The translations under genes and the position numbers were made by a program. 48,218 bases of DNA from a virus: the IMG/VR virus record IMGVR_UViG_3300032342_000015, positions 1 through 48,218 of that record; one strand, written 5' to 3'. This document shows, piece after piece, positions 40,255-48,218 of this stretch. The notes beneath the pieces are model-generated. The model did no database searches. It was not told the DNA's origin and saw nothing but the letters and a program-made list of their open reading frames with translations. Position 1 is the first letter of the stretch; every line of letters begins with the position of its first letter.

Positions 40255-41364
40255 ATGAGTAGCAATTCACTCGCAGACGCAGCTGTTACATACGCCCGTC
40301 GGGGATGGCGTGTAATTCCGTTGCATCACGTCCGCGAGTACGGGGAAACGCCCATCTGCGGCTGTTGGAAGCGTGAAGGCTGCCATACACCGGGCAAACA
40401 CCCGATGATTAACAACTGGCGCGAGACTGCATCAACAGACATCGAGTTGGTCGCGACGTGGTGGCGCGTGTGGCCGCGTGCAAACGTAGGACTACTCATG
40501 GGTGGCATAGCAGGGTTGGTCTGTCTCGACATCGACGGTGAAGTCGGCCGCGAGAGCCTCGCAACGTTCGAACAGCTGTACGGGGCGTTGCCGCTAACAC
40601 TCAGCCAAACGACCGGACGCGCTGAAGGTGGCGAGCACCGGATCTTTCAAGTCGATCCACTTCACGTGGACCGGATTCGGAACCGTGTCCGTGCCGCACC
40701 TGGATTAGACTTCAGATCGGAAGGTGGGCTTATTGTTGTCGATCCTTCTACACATCCGTCGGGCGCGACATACCGTTGGGTGGACACGACCGTGCCCGTT
40801 GCTGAAATGCCTACGGCACTGTTCAAGCTCGCGACGTCAGCACGTGCACGTCAGAAAGTAGCGGCGAGCGCAGAGCGTCCCGAAGAAGCCGTGCTGGAGC
40901 GTGACGGTCATCCACTCACGAAGCGCATACGTCTCGCGAAGGTGGCGCTCCTCAAGGAAGCCGACCCAGCGATTCAGGGTCGAAACGGCTCGACATCGTG
41001 CCTACGTGCCACGTGTCTGCTGATCCGTGGTTACTGCCTGACACCTGACGCAGCGTTCGAGTTGCTGTGGCACGTCTACAACCCGATGTGCATCCCGTCG
41101 TGGTCTGAGAACGAGCTGATGCACAAGATCGAGTCGGCTGAGTACAACGTCTCCGACGCGTCATACCCCTGGCGTTACAAGATCCCGGCGCCGGACATGT
41201 CGCCGGCAGGACGCATGGTCGAGGCGCTCTACCAGCAGTGCTATCGCGAGCTGCAAGATCCTACAGAGGCGCTGTGGAAAGCGCAGACGGTGTCGCCCAC
41301 GGATTGGGCTGACGCGACTGAAGTGAAACCGAAACGTGGGCGCACGCCCAAAAAGTGTGGATAA
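40255..41364 (+). CDS. bifunctional primase-polymerase (Prim-Pol, DUF3987/PF09250 type)
   Basis: 369 residues from ATG 40255, with AGGAAA before it. Motifs: IPLHHVREYGETPICGCWKR, GCHTPGKHP, LMGGIAGLVCLDIDG (LDID 91-94, metal-binding), SEGGLIVVDPSTHPSG (155-170). Prim-Pol enzymes prime DNA synthesis for a cognate helicase, here the 35484 gene product. An alternative start GTG 40213 lies in the ThyX fragment. Confidence 0.85.
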   Translation: MSSNSLADAAVTYARRGWRVIPLHHVREYGETPICGCWKREGCHTPGKHPMINNWRETASTDIELVATWWRVWPRANVGLLMGGIAGLVCLDIDGEVGRESLATFEQLYGALPLTLSQTTGRAEGGEHRIFQVDPLHVDRIRNRVRAAPGLDFRSEGGLIVVDPSTHPSGATYRWVDTTVPVAEMPTALFKLATSARARQKVAASAERPEEAVLERDGHPLTKRIRLAKVALLKEADPAIQGRNGSTSCLRATCLLIRGYCLTPDAAFELLWHVYNPMCIPSWSENELMHKIESAEYNVSDASYPWRYKIPAPDMSPAGRMVEALYQQCYRELQDPTEALWKAQTVSPTDWADATEVKPKRGRTPKKCG

Positions 41365-41367
41365 CAA

Positions 41368-41763
41368 ATGCAGATTGAACCTCAGATGCGTGTGATTTAC
41401 TTGGCCCATCCCCTCGGGGCGACGACGAAAGAGGGCGTCGCCGCCAACATCGCGAAGGCGAAGCGCTGGGTGCGTTGGATTTACGATCACTTTCCGAACG
41501 TCGCCGTGATCGCGGACTGGCTGATCACTTGCGAGGTCTTCGATGATCTCAACCCCGAACACCGTGCGCACGGCATGAAGATGAACGGCTTCGTACTGGT
41601 CCGCTGCGATGAGTTTTGGATGGTCGGTGGCCGCGTCTCGACCGGCATGGCACACGAGCTGGAGTCAGCTATGGAGCACGGCTTGCGCATTTACGACCTG
41701 ACGTGGCTTGGTGAGGAACCTCCCGTCGAAGTCCCCGAGCGCGTCATGGAGCTGTGCGCATGA
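41368..41763 (+). CDS. nucleoside 2-deoxyribosyltransferase-like (DUF4406-type) protein
   Basis: 131 residues. VIYLAHPLGATTKEGVAAN and GMKMNGFVLVRCDEFWMVGG, GMAHELESAM, follow the NDT/DUF4406 Rossmann-like layout of YLAGP/YLAHP enzymes. A second NDT-type gene (10963) is present. Starts ATG 41368. Confidence 0.65.
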   Translation: MQIEPQMRVIYLAHPLGATTKEGVAANIAKAKRWVRWIYDHFPNVAVIADWLITCEVFDDLNPEHRAHGMKMNGFVLVRCDEFWMVGGRVSTGMAHELESAMEHGLRIYDLTWLGEEPPVEVPERVMELCA

Positions 41764-41795
41764 TCTACACCGAGCTGAGATCGATCCTGCCGTGA
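41760..41795 (+). CDS. 11-residue bridging peptide
   Basis: MIYTELRSILP; ATG overlaps the previous stop (ATGA), its TGA overlaps the next GTG. Third bridging peptide of this kind in the window. Confidence 0.35.
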   Translation: MIYTELRSILP

Positions 41796-42340
41796 AGCTC
41801 CCAAGCGACTTGATCGTTGCACTGACGTCCGAAGAGATTGCCGATATTCGCCGTGTAGCTCACGAACGTCCCGGTTTCCTTCCAAACTTGTACAACAAAA
41901 CACGACGTGACCTGACACGCAGTCAAATCGAAACGGATCGCATCGGCCTCACAGGCGAGTACGCCGTCGCGAAGCTGTTTGGATTAAGTCTCGATGCGTG
42001 CGGCCTACGCTTGAAGGGGCTGCAGTTGGACGGAGGCCACGACATGATGTTGCCAGACGGCAAGACGGTACAGATCAAAGCCATCGAAGTTCATACAAAC
42101 CCGAATCGTCCCTACTGGTATTCGTTGGAGGGTACTGACCCGATGGAGTTCACTGCAGACGTTGGCATCATGGCCTACGTTCTTCATCGCACACCAGGTC
42201 AGGTGAAGATCCCCGGGTTCATCACACGTGAGCGTTTCATCACCGAACATGTCCTTGCCAACCTCGGAACGGGTTTACGGGCTGCTGTGGCAACCTGCCG
42301 TTTCGACCCGATTGAACTGCTCTTGAAAGGGCAACCGTGA
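41792..42340 (+). CDS. PD-(D/E)XK-like nuclease candidate, 182 aa
   Basis: GTG 41792. Core: GLTGEYAVAKLFGL (conserved Glu), GGHDMMLPDGKTVQIKAI (D...QxK), then VGIMAYVLHRTPGQVK, as in the 24778 gene product. Helical N-terminus with a basic region (NLYNKTRRDLTRSQ). Confidence 0.55.
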   Translation: MKLPSDLIVALTSEEIADIRRVAHERPGFLPNLYNKTRRDLTRSQIETDRIGLTGEYAVAKLFGLSLDACGLRLKGLQLDGGHDMMLPDGKTVQIKAIEVHTNPNRPYWYSLEGTDPMEFTADVGIMAYVLHRTPGQVKIPGFITRERFITEHVLANLGTGLRAAVATCRFDPIELLLKGQP

Positions 42341-42654
42341 AGCACGCAGCTCGCATGAAACACGCCCGGTGCCGGCCACCGAAGGCTCACACCAAGACGC
42401 TGCGACTCCGTGAAGACGGTCGCTGGGTCAACGACAACGGCGATCCCGGCCTCGCGTTCATCCGTGCCGCAGACGAAACGGGCGACGCAGCAACCATCTG
42501 GGCCGCGAACTGCAAGTGCACGTGCTACCTGGACTGCCCCGTCTCGACGGCGTTCGCGCGCGCAACGGCGCTGGGGTTCAGCAGCGCATCGGTGATCGGC
42601 GTGCGCGCGTCGCCGCGCAAGCGTGTCGTGCGTCGGAGGCGGGCAAAGAAGTGA
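42337..42654 (+). CDS. basic-tailed hypothetical protein, 105 aa
   Basis: GTG 42337 overlaps by four bases. Contains a cluster CKCTCYLDC and ends SPRKRVVRRRRAKK, echoing the basic-tailed array at 17.5-19.6 kb. Function unknown. Confidence 0.65.
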   Translation: MKHAARMKHARCRPPKAHTKTLRLREDGRWVNDNGDPGLAFIRAADETGDAATIWAANCKCTCYLDCPVSTAFARATALGFSSASVIGVRASPRKRVVRRRRAKK

Positions 42655-42992
42655 GCGGCGAGCTTCGCTTCAGCTGGCTTTGTCCCGACGGCTCCATCAA
42701 GAACTGGTGGTCTGGCGGCGAGATGCTGCGAGACGGCAAACGTTTCGTCCACAACGAGTGGGGCAAGTTCGCGGTGGCGGTGGACCTCGATCAGCGTGAA
42801 GCACAGATTCTGTTCAATCACCCCTCAGAGCGCCACGTGATCAAGTTCATGGAGATCGCCGACGAGAACTCGCGGCTTGCCGTCGAAGCAGCCTGTGAAG
42901 CTCGTGCGGCCGCGTTCACGGCCGAGTTGCTCATGCGCGTAATCGGCCGCGATGACATGGCTGACATGATGACGACGAGGATGGCGCGATGA
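42651..42992 (+). CDS. hypothetical protein, 113 aa
   Basis: GTG 42651, GTGA overlap. Beta-rich N-terminal part (LRFSWLCPDG, GKFAVAVDLDQRE) and an Ala-rich helix (RLAVEAACEARAAAFTAEL). Function unknown. Confidence 0.65.
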   Translation: MSGELRFSWLCPDGSIKNWWSGGEMLRDGKRFVHNEWGKFAVAVDLDQREAQILFNHPSERHVIKFMEIADENSRLAVEAACEARAAAFTAELLMRVIGRDDMADMMTTRMAR

Positions 42993-43174
42993 CGATTTCA
43001 ACGTCGGCAACTTGCCCGTGTTGCGGCGAGTACAACACGACCTCGGGCGGTTGCTTGAAATGCACGTGGCAGCGCACGTTCTGTATGTGTGGTGCCCTGC
43101 TCGCGTGCGGCTGCGGTCGAACGTTCGAGCACGTGCGCTGCCCGAACGTGATCCTCGTGAGGACGTCACCATGA
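42989..43174 (+). CDS. Cys-rich zinc-ribbon-like protein, 61 aa
   Basis: ATG 42989, ATGA overlap. CPCCGEYN, GGCLKC, CMCGALLACGCG give several possible zinc ligands. Unknown role. Confidence 0.6.
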   Translation: MTISTSATCPCCGEYNTTSGGCLKCTWQRTFCMCGALLACGCGRTFEHVRCPNVILVRTSP

Positions 43175-43893
43175 TCGTTGCAGCTTGGCTTTACGTGCTC
43201 ATTGACCCGCGTGGCGGTGCGATTCGGTACGTCGGATGGACTACGCGGACATTGGAAAGACGTCTCACGGAGCACTGTTGCCCCAACGACAGCGACAAGT
43301 CGTACCGCGCCAACTGGATCAGGAAACTGAAACGGTTAGGTCTGCGACCGACTATCCAGGCGATCAACCGCGTTTCGACTGGTGCCGCGCCCGAAATGGA
43401 AGTTCGCTTGATTGCCCGCTACCGTGCGGCGGGTTGTATGTTAACGAACACGACAAACGGCGGCGAAGGCACAACGGGCTTCAAACATCCGTCGGGGACC
43501 TTTGATCATTCGCGCTGGCCGGAAGTGGTTGCTGCGTACCGTCGGCTGAAAAGTGTTCGGCGCGTCGCTGGTGCAACACGCATTAGCAAGACCGGCGTCG
43601 CGTACATCCTGAACGCTTCCGGCGAGCCACTGTTCGGCCGCGCCCGTAACGGTGCTGAGAATTCCTGCCGGAAGTCGATCGTCGCAGGTTCACCACGCGC
43701 CTTGGTCCGCGACTTCAACGTCATGCATCGACTATATGAAGTGGAGCGCCTCTCGATTCCGGCAGTTGCACGCGCGTTGGGCGTCTCGCGGACCACGGTG
43801 ATCACTGGCCTTCGTCAGTGCGGGATTCAGATGCGTACCAAGAGCGAAGCAGCACGTGGAAGACCGTGGTTGCTGCAACGGAGACAGTCATGA
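43171..43893 (+). CDS. GIY-YIG endonuclease
   Basis: 240 residues from ATG 43171 (ATGA overlap). N-terminal WLYVLIDPRGGAIRYVGWTT, then LERRLTEH, gives the GIY-YIG nuclease signature. The C-terminal half has an HTH-like LSIPAVARALGVSRTTVITG that may bind DNA. Free-standing homing endonuclease layout. Confidence 0.75.
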   Translation: MIVAAWLYVLIDPRGGAIRYVGWTTRTLERRLTEHCCPNDSDKSYRANWIRKLKRLGLRPTIQAINRVSTGAAPEMEVRLIARYRAAGCMLTNTTNGGEGTTGFKHPSGTFDHSRWPEVVAAYRRLKSVRRVAGATRISKTGVAYILNASGEPLFGRARNGAENSCRKSIVAGSPRALVRDFNVMHRLYEVERLSIPAVARALGVSRTTVITGLRQCGIQMRTKSEAARGRPWLLQRRQS

Positions 43894-44414
43894 TCGTAGC
43901 CATCACGGGGCATCGTCCTGAAAAACTCGGAACAGCCCAGTTCTCGGGCTACGCGCCAGAGAACCCGCTACGGGCTTGGGTCAAGGCCAGGCTGCGCGAA
44001 CAGCTGCGTCTGCGTAAGCCGTTCAAACCGTTCTACGCGATTAGCGGTATGGCGCTCGGAGTCGATCAGGACTTCTGTGAAATCTGCATCGAGCTGGGCG
44101 TCCCATTCATCGCAGCAGTACCGTTCATCGGCCAGGAACGGCAGTGGCCCCTGCAGTCACGTGAGCGCTACCGCGAGCTGTTGGCGCAGGCGTACGACAT
44201 CGAGATCGTCTGTCCGGGCGGCTACGAGCGCTGGAAGATGCTTGCCAGGAATGAATGGCTCTGCGAGCATTCGAACGTCTTGTTGGCAGTGTTTGACGGG
44301 TCACCTGGCGGCACAGCATCGACGGTCCTGTGCGCGCACCGCCTCGGACGTGAGGTCATTCGCATCAACCCGAACGAGTTCCGTGGCGCCCTCATGACTG
44401 GAGCAGCATCATGA
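43890..44414 (+). CDS. SLOG/YpsA (DUF1273)-like protein
   Basis: 174 residues. MIVAITGHRPEKLG, then YAISGMALGVDQDFCEICIEL and NVLLAVFDGSPGGTASTV, match the YpsA/DUF1273 Rossmann-like family. Some SLOG members bind nucleotides or sense NAD-like ligands in defence; a role here is unproved. ATGA overlap. Confidence 0.75.
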   Translation: MIVAITGHRPEKLGTAQFSGYAPENPLRAWVKARLREQLRLRKPFKPFYAISGMALGVDQDFCEICIELGVPFIAAVPFIGQERQWPLQSRERYRELLAQAYDIEIVCPGGYERWKMLARNEWLCEHSNVLLAVFDGSPGGTASTVLCAHRLGREVIRINPNEFRGALMTGAAS

Positions 44415-44635
44415 GAAAGACCGCGAAACAGAAACGCCGTGAAGCGCTGTTCACGTGGGTGCGCGACCAGTACACCAACCTCGACGCCCCCCAGATGACG
44501 GGTGCAATGAGCTGTGAGGCATTGCCGAACGATCAAACGCCGTTCCATTTTTGGAAGGCCATCGTTGAGTTTCGACGCTTGCGAACTGACGCCCGCGTAG
44601 CCGCCTGTCGAGTGTACTTACGGAACCGATCATGA
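44411..44635 (+). CDS. hypothetical protein, 74 aa
   Basis: ATG 44411, ATGA overlap. Basic N-terminus (MRKTAKQKRREALFTWVR). No family recognised. Confidence 0.6.
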   Translation: MRKTAKQKRREALFTWVRDQYTNLDAPQMTGAMSCEALPNDQTPFHFWKAIVEFRRLRTDARVAACRVYLRNRS

Positions 44636-45003
44636 CTTTGAAACAACCGACGCGTGTTCGTTTGGAGCTGCCCGACGGCGGTGGCGTAATCATCGAAGAT
44701 GTCTGTGCGCTCTGTCATGAGAGCGTCGACAGCATTCGCTGCCCTATTTGCCAGCGCCTGTTCTGCGCCGAGCTTTGCTACGGCGTGCACCTGAACGCGC
44801 GCGACGAACTTGATACAGAGGAAGCCATCGATGCATTCTTGCACTCGCCACTCGGCCGCAAGCTCGTCGAGGAAGCGTTCCGTGACGTCGAGGTCGATTG
44901 GAAACACGCCCGCGAGTGCAACAACTGCAACCACGAGCTTCACCTGGGTCTTGTAGACGCGCTCACGCAAGCAGCGATACTGACTGTCGAGAAGACGTCA
45001 TGA
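44632..45003 (+). CDS. zinc-finger protein, 123 aa
   Basis: CALCHESVDSIRCPICQRLF, then CAELCYGVH, looks like a RING/B-box-type or double zinc knuckle fold (C...C...CxxC). A later CNNCNH pair may bind a further ion. ATGA overlap on both ends. Function unknown. Confidence 0.6.
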   Translation: MTLKQPTRVRLELPDGGGVIIEDVCALCHESVDSIRCPICQRLFCAELCYGVHLNARDELDTEEAIDAFLHSPLGRKLVEEAFRDVEVDWKHARECNNCNHELHLGLVDALTQAAILTVEKTS

Positions 45004-45716
45004 GGGTCGCGCGAGCGGGACAAAGCCTCGATGATCGTCGGCGCGTCGTCGTCGACCTGCTCAAGTTCATCCACGACTTCAACCAGCTCGACACGACGCT
45101 GTTGATCGCGAAGGTCTACGACAGTGACATGAAGTTCGTCGAGGCGGCCGAAGCGGTACTCCAATCAGCCGTCGGTCCGTCGCGGTCGATCGAAGCGCTG
45201 CGCGACTTCGCCGTGCAGGCGCTGACCGGCGAGAAGCCGTTGCCCGTGCGCGAGATGGATCGGATCCGACCGCAGCATCGCGTGACGCCGTTCTCGGTGC
45301 CGTACGAGCTGCTGCGCGCGATCGTGCCGCACCGCGGCCAGTTCGATCCGCACCGACTACGATCGCTCAACAAGACCGACATGCTGGAGCTGCCGTCGAC
45401 GCGCCCTGAATGGACACACGCGGTCTCGCAAGATCAGTGGTGGCTCGTCACGACGATCTGGGTGCGCGCGGTGCCGTACCGACCCGCGTTACAGCGGGTC
45501 AGGTTGGACATCCGCGACCAAGGTAGTCAGCGCATCTTGCATGAAGGCCCGTTGGGCGTGTTGCTCGAAGAGCCGATGCCGTGCTTCTGGCCTTTCCCGC
45601 CCAACTCGTACTTGCGTTTGTTGTTTCGGGGCTACGACGAGCAGACGCCGTCGGAGTGTCGTGATCCAACGACGCTGTTGATGGCGATCGAGGGCTGGAG
45701 CTACCACCTAGGGTGA
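45000..45716 (+). CDS. hypothetical protein, 238 aa
   Basis: ATG 45000. Helical N-terminus (RRVVVDLLKFIHDFNQLD), beta-rich middle and C-terminus (WLVTTIWVRAVPYRPAL, LRLLFRGYDE). No family recognised. Confidence 0.65.
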   Translation: MRVARAGQSLDDRRRVVVDLLKFIHDFNQLDTTLLIAKVYDSDMKFVEAAEAVLQSAVGPSRSIEALRDFAVQALTGEKPLPVREMDRIRPQHRVTPFSVPYELLRAIVPHRGQFDPHRLRSLNKTDMLELPSTRPEWTHAVSQDQWWLVTTIWVRAVPYRPALQRVRLDIRDQGSQRILHEGPLGVLLEEPMPCFWPFPPNSYLRLLFRGYDEQTPSECRDPTTLLMAIEGWSYHLG

Positions 45717-45719
45717 ACC

Positions 45720-46253
45720 ATGGATACCGCCGACGACGACGAGATCGAGCACGTGCACACGGCCTTTACCGGCCATGACCTTGAAGCTGCGAAGTCCTTC
45801 GTGCAGACGAACCTGCGCGAAGGCGTGACCTGTCCGGCATGCGGACAGCTCTGCAAGCTCTACAAACGGCCCATCAACGGCACGATGGCCCTCGCGCTCG
45901 TGCTGATCTATCAGCACTTCAAGCTCAACCCGCACCATACGTGGCTGCACGTCGCGGCGTTCCTCGTCAAGGTCAAGCGCGACTCGACAATCGCGGGCGG
46001 CGATGTCGTCAAGTTGCGTTATTGGGGCTTGCTCGAACGCGCCAAGGGTGAACGCAGCGACGGTAGCGATCGCGTCGGGCGCTACCGCATCACCGAGGTC
46101 GGTCGACAGTTCGTCGAGGGCAAGATCGCGGTTCCGAAGTACGTCTACCTCTACAACCAGCGACTGTTCCGGCTCTCGGAAGAGATGACGACGGTGCAGC
46201 AGGCGCTGGGTTCGAAGTTCAACTACGGTGCGCTGATGGGGACGACGACATGA
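45720..46253 (+). CDS. hypothetical protein with zinc knuckle and winged helix
   Basis: 177 residues. GVTCPACGQLCKLYKRPING then a helical segment (MALALVLIYQHF, WLHVAAFLVKV) and strand (KLRYWGLLERAKGE, YRITEVGRQFV), a wHTH-like plan. CxxC at 38-41 plus C44 may bind zinc. Likely DNA binding. Confidence 0.65.
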   Translation: MDTADDDEIEHVHTAFTGHDLEAAKSFVQTNLREGVTCPACGQLCKLYKRPINGTMALALVLIYQHFKLNPHHTWLHVAAFLVKVKRDSTIAGGDVVKLRYWGLLERAKGERSDGSDRVGRYRITEVGRQFVEGKIAVPKYVYLYNQRLFRLSEEMTTVQQALGSKFNYGALMGTTT

Positions 46254-46714
46254 AGTCCACTGAGGTTTTCCAGGTTGCCGTTGAACGTGCACATCGACAA
46301 GAAGAAGCGTTCGCAGCCTTCTTGCGCAATTGCGGGCTGAGCGCGCAAGCAAAGTCTCGCGGGTTTCGCACTTCGATGGACGCTATCAGCGACTACGCGC
46401 ACGACATCGACCTCGACGTCGAAGGGTACCGTTGTCAGTACAAGCACCGGCACACGTGGCTGAGCGTGTTCCAACACTTCGGCTCTCGGCCGTTCGTTGA
46501 TGAAGTGATCAAAGCTGATCGCACGCCGGTCGACTTCTACATTCTACGCTTTGACGACGGCACCATCGTGATGCCGTACGAACCGGCCCGTTGGGGTGTA
46601 GAGCGGAAGTACGATAGCAAGGACAAAGCTCAGAAGGACTTCTACACCTGCGATCCGACGGAGGGCGTTCCGCTCTCGCTGTGGATCGAGTCATTTCTGG
46701 ATACGGCGTCGTGA
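46250..46714 (+). CDS. PD-(D/E)XK-like candidate, 154 aa
   Basis: ATG 46250 (ATGA overlap). HDIDLDVEGYRCQYKHRHTW gives D...QxK, and FYILRFDDGTIVMP a following strand. It may be the third QxK nuclease-like protein, but an early Glu is not clear. Confidence 0.45.
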   Translation: MKSTEVFQVAVERAHRQEEAFAAFLRNCGLSAQAKSRGFRTSMDAISDYAHDIDLDVEGYRCQYKHRHTWLSVFQHFGSRPFVDEVIKADRTPVDFYILRFDDGTIVMPYEPARWGVERKYDSKDKAQKDFYTCDPTEGVPLSLWIESFLDTAS

Positions 46715-46777
46715 CCCAGCGTTGCGTTTCTGTATGAATTGACGCACACTTCATGCGTGCCCAAGAACCATCGCGTC

Positions 46778-46981
46778 ATGCAACAGGACGCGCGACTCAC
46801 GATCCGATTGCCCGGCAAATTGCGTGAGGCGCTTGGGCGGTGGGCTCAAGCTGAGCAACGCTCGGTGAGCGCACAGGTGCTCAAAGTCCTCGACGACGCT
46901 GCAACGAGCGACGCGGCAGTCAAGTCCATCAAGACGTACCGACAACGTCGTGGACGGCTCACACCCAAGAAAGCACGATGA
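46778..46981 (+). CDS. ribbon-helix-helix DNA-binding protein
   Basis: 67 residues from ATG 46778. ARLTIRLPGKLREALGRWAQ then AEQRSVSAQVLKVLDDA is the Arc/CopG RHH pattern (beta-strand, helix, helix). Likely a dimeric repressor; targets unknown. Basic tail (RQRRGRLTPKKAR). Confidence 0.75.
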   Translation: MQQDARLTIRLPGKLREALGRWAQAEQRSVSAQVLKVLDDAATSDAAVKSIKTYRQRRGRLTPKKAR

Positions 46982-47089
46982 AGGAAATGCATGTTGCTAC
47001 TTGATCGAATTTTGCGCAGAAGCAACAGCACCTTTTGCCGTTGTTAGCGGATGCCGATGGGGCCGACGTGAACACTGCACAAATCACTC

Positions 47090-47118
47090 TTGACTTGTCG
47101 CACAGTACCTGAAAAGAT
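47090..47118 (+). promoter_or_regulatory. weak sigma70-like promoter
   Basis: TTGACT (47090-47095), 17-base spacer, AAAGAT (47113-47118). GAGGA lies close after it, before ATG 47129. The preceding 46982-47089 holds no other signal I can see. Confidence 0.4.
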
Positions 47119-47128
47119 CCGAGGATAC

Positions 47129-48218
47129 ATGGCGATTATTTCTGCAGCGACCGTCGAAAGAGTTTTCAGTGATCTCCATGATCCAAAAAAGCTCGCCGCG
47201 TTCGCCGATCGCTTGAAACGTACGCAAGAACCGTTTCGCGCTCTCATCACTGTTATGACCCAACGCTGCGGTGAGGATGTTGCGGCAGTAGCAATGCTTG
47301 TAGCTTCATTGGGGTGGGCTGCTATCGATCCAGATGTAACCCGTACCATCAGTGCTAAAACACTACGTAACGCACTAGAGAAAGTCGATCAGCTCATCGT
47401 CGAGCACAAACTTGCACGTCCGACCGATGCCACAACACTGGCACGGGTAGCGGACGTTCTCATTTCCGCGCAGCCGCACTTAGCAACAATGATTGCCGTG
47501 TGGATCTGGCATTACAGTGAACGCGGACACGTTGACGTGACTGTGTGCGCGGAAGTCCTACGAGAAGTTGCAGCGGTCATACGTGCGTTGGAGATGGAAG
47601 GTCTCGCGATTCCCCGCGTCAAACGCAAGATTAGTTATGAAGCTGTCGATGGTATCTACGAGACGTTCGCCAACGATCCGTCGCAGTTTCAGCCTTTCAG
47701 CATCCGACTACTCCAACAACGGCCCGAGCTGGAAGACTATCTGCAACGATCTATCTCAAAGTGGACGTCCGGCACCCGCGTCACTGGGACGTTGCTGGCC
47801 ATCGCTACTTTGTGGCGTTATTTCGACGAGGCATTGATCATCGACGTCACCGCGACCGAAATTGAATCGACGTATGCACGTCTTGATGCGACGTATGCAC
47901 GTCTTGATGTGTTACGGCACCAATCCGATCATCCAACCGCGGCACAGATCTTTCCCGAGGCACCGGAACTAGCGCGTGTGATCAACGACTGGATCCACAA
48001 TGAAGTGTCTGTGGGGCTGCTCTCAGGTGACTACGCACCTGACGCACTCATGGCGCTACTGACAATCGCTAAGTTGCTGTACGACAAAACGGCTGGAATG
48101 GTCACGTACCGGGAAGCTAACGAAGTCATCGATGAACTTGATCGCGATCCGACGAAGCGTGAAATCTGCTTCCGGCGACTGATCGACGGAAAGCCCGGAC
48201 TTCATTTGCATCTTCAAA
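47129..48218 (+). CDS. alpha-helical repeat protein, C-terminus beyond the window
   Basis: Open from ATG 47129 (GAGGA upstream) past the right edge, at least 363 residues. Rich in helices with repeating blocks: QPHLATMIAVWIWHYSERG, RPELEDYLQRSISKWTSG, APELARVINDWIHNEVS, each followed by L-rich helices. Noticeably lower GC and different codon usage than the genes before it. No enzyme motif seen. May be a structural or partner-binding protein. Confidence 0.75.
   Translation, partial: MAIISAATVERVFSDLHDPKKLAAFADRLKRTQEPFRALITVMTQRCGEDVAAVAMLVASLGWAAIDPDVTRTISAKTLRNALEKVDQLIVEHKLARPTDATTLARVADVLISAQPHLATMIAVWIWHYSERGHVDVTVCAEVLREVAAVIRALEMEGLAIPRVKRKISYEAVDGIYETFANDPSQFQPFSIRLLQQRPELEDYLQRSISKWTSGTRVTGTLLAIATLWRYFDEALIIDVTATEIESTYARLDATYARLDVLRHQSDHPTAAQIFPEAPELARVINDWIHNEVSVGLLSGDYAPDALMALLTIAKLLYDKTAGMVTYREANEVIDELDRDPTKREICFRRLIDGKPGLHLHLQ
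47868..47909. repeat. perfect in-frame 21-bp tandem repeat
   Basis: Two exact 21-bp units (47868-47888, 47889-47909) encode STYARLD-A-TYARLD. The gene stays in frame, so it may vary copy number without loss of function. Confidence 0.9.

Noticed and set aside
40205-40260. GHRAKI in the +1 frame after the ThyX fragment
   Set aside because: Looks like GHRSI but no further ThyX similarity follows; probably chance.
46739-46777. TTG start upstream of the RHH protein
   Set aside because: ATG 46778 begins precisely at the RHH strand; the extra residues resemble no domain.
1-48218. tRNA genes and CRISPR array
   Set aside because: No TTCGAAT-type T-loop with cloverleaf arms seen and no regularly spaced repeats.

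Overview
The window looks like part of a large double-stranded DNA tailed phage (or phage-plasmid) of a high-GC bacterium. It carries a self-contained replication and nucleotide module: UDG-PolA fusion, Prim-Pol, P-loop helicase, DinG- and SNF2-like helicases, Sak4-like ATPase, PD-(D/E)XK exonuclease, class II ribonucleotide reductase and dTMP kinase. Around it are dozens of short genes of unknown function, packed with 1-4 base overlaps, plus phage-typical families (GP88-like, DUF4326, Phage_zn_bind-like zinc ribbon, SLOG/YpsA). There are no rRNA or tRNA genes and no CRISPR array. No terminase, portal or capsid gene lies inside the window. The host cannot be named from the sequence; sigma70-type TTGACA promoters and strong Shine-Dalgarno sites suggest ordinary bacterial expression signals.

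Layout. 1-5645 (leftward): an intein-split MoxR-type AAA ATPase that runs off the left edge, small genes including one frameshifted by a 22-bp tandem duplication, and an SNF2 helicase. 5646-5868: divergent regulatory region with a terminator or attenuator-like structure. 5869-10315 (rightward): small zinc-ribbon and hypothetical genes and an IS1595-type transposase embedded in the operon. 10312-19603 (mostly leftward): C39-like membrane-anchored peptidase, NDT-like enzyme, lytic transglycosylase, TM proteins, an intein-containing GP88-like protein, and a run of tiny genes with polybasic C-termini. Six copies of a GATCG-N6-CGATC palindrome sit in the gaps here. 19776-20489: HNH protein. 20494-34980 (leftward): Dam-like methylase, dTMP kinase, DinG helicase, PolA, ribonucleotide reductase, SSB/DUF669-like protein, Sak4-like ATPase, exonuclease and a second SNF2 helicase. 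34981-35268: divergent, AT-richer spacer with DnaA-box-like sites, the best origin candidate. 35269-48218 (rightward): HTH protein, intein-split helicase, a truncated ThyX-like fragment, Prim-Pol, and a long chain of overlapping small genes ending in an open reading frame with lower GC and internal repeats.

The genes form two replication arms firing away from 34981-35268: leftward for polymerase, recombination and dNTP supply, rightward for primase and helicase functions. Three proteins (AAA ATPase, GP88-like, helicase) are each split in a conserved region by a LAGLIDADG intein. A GIY-YIG and an HNH protein add further homing-type nucleases. Several small signals recur across the window: CTAGGGG before operon-leading genes, stop-TC-ATG junctions, and tiny peptides that bridge gaps between genes.
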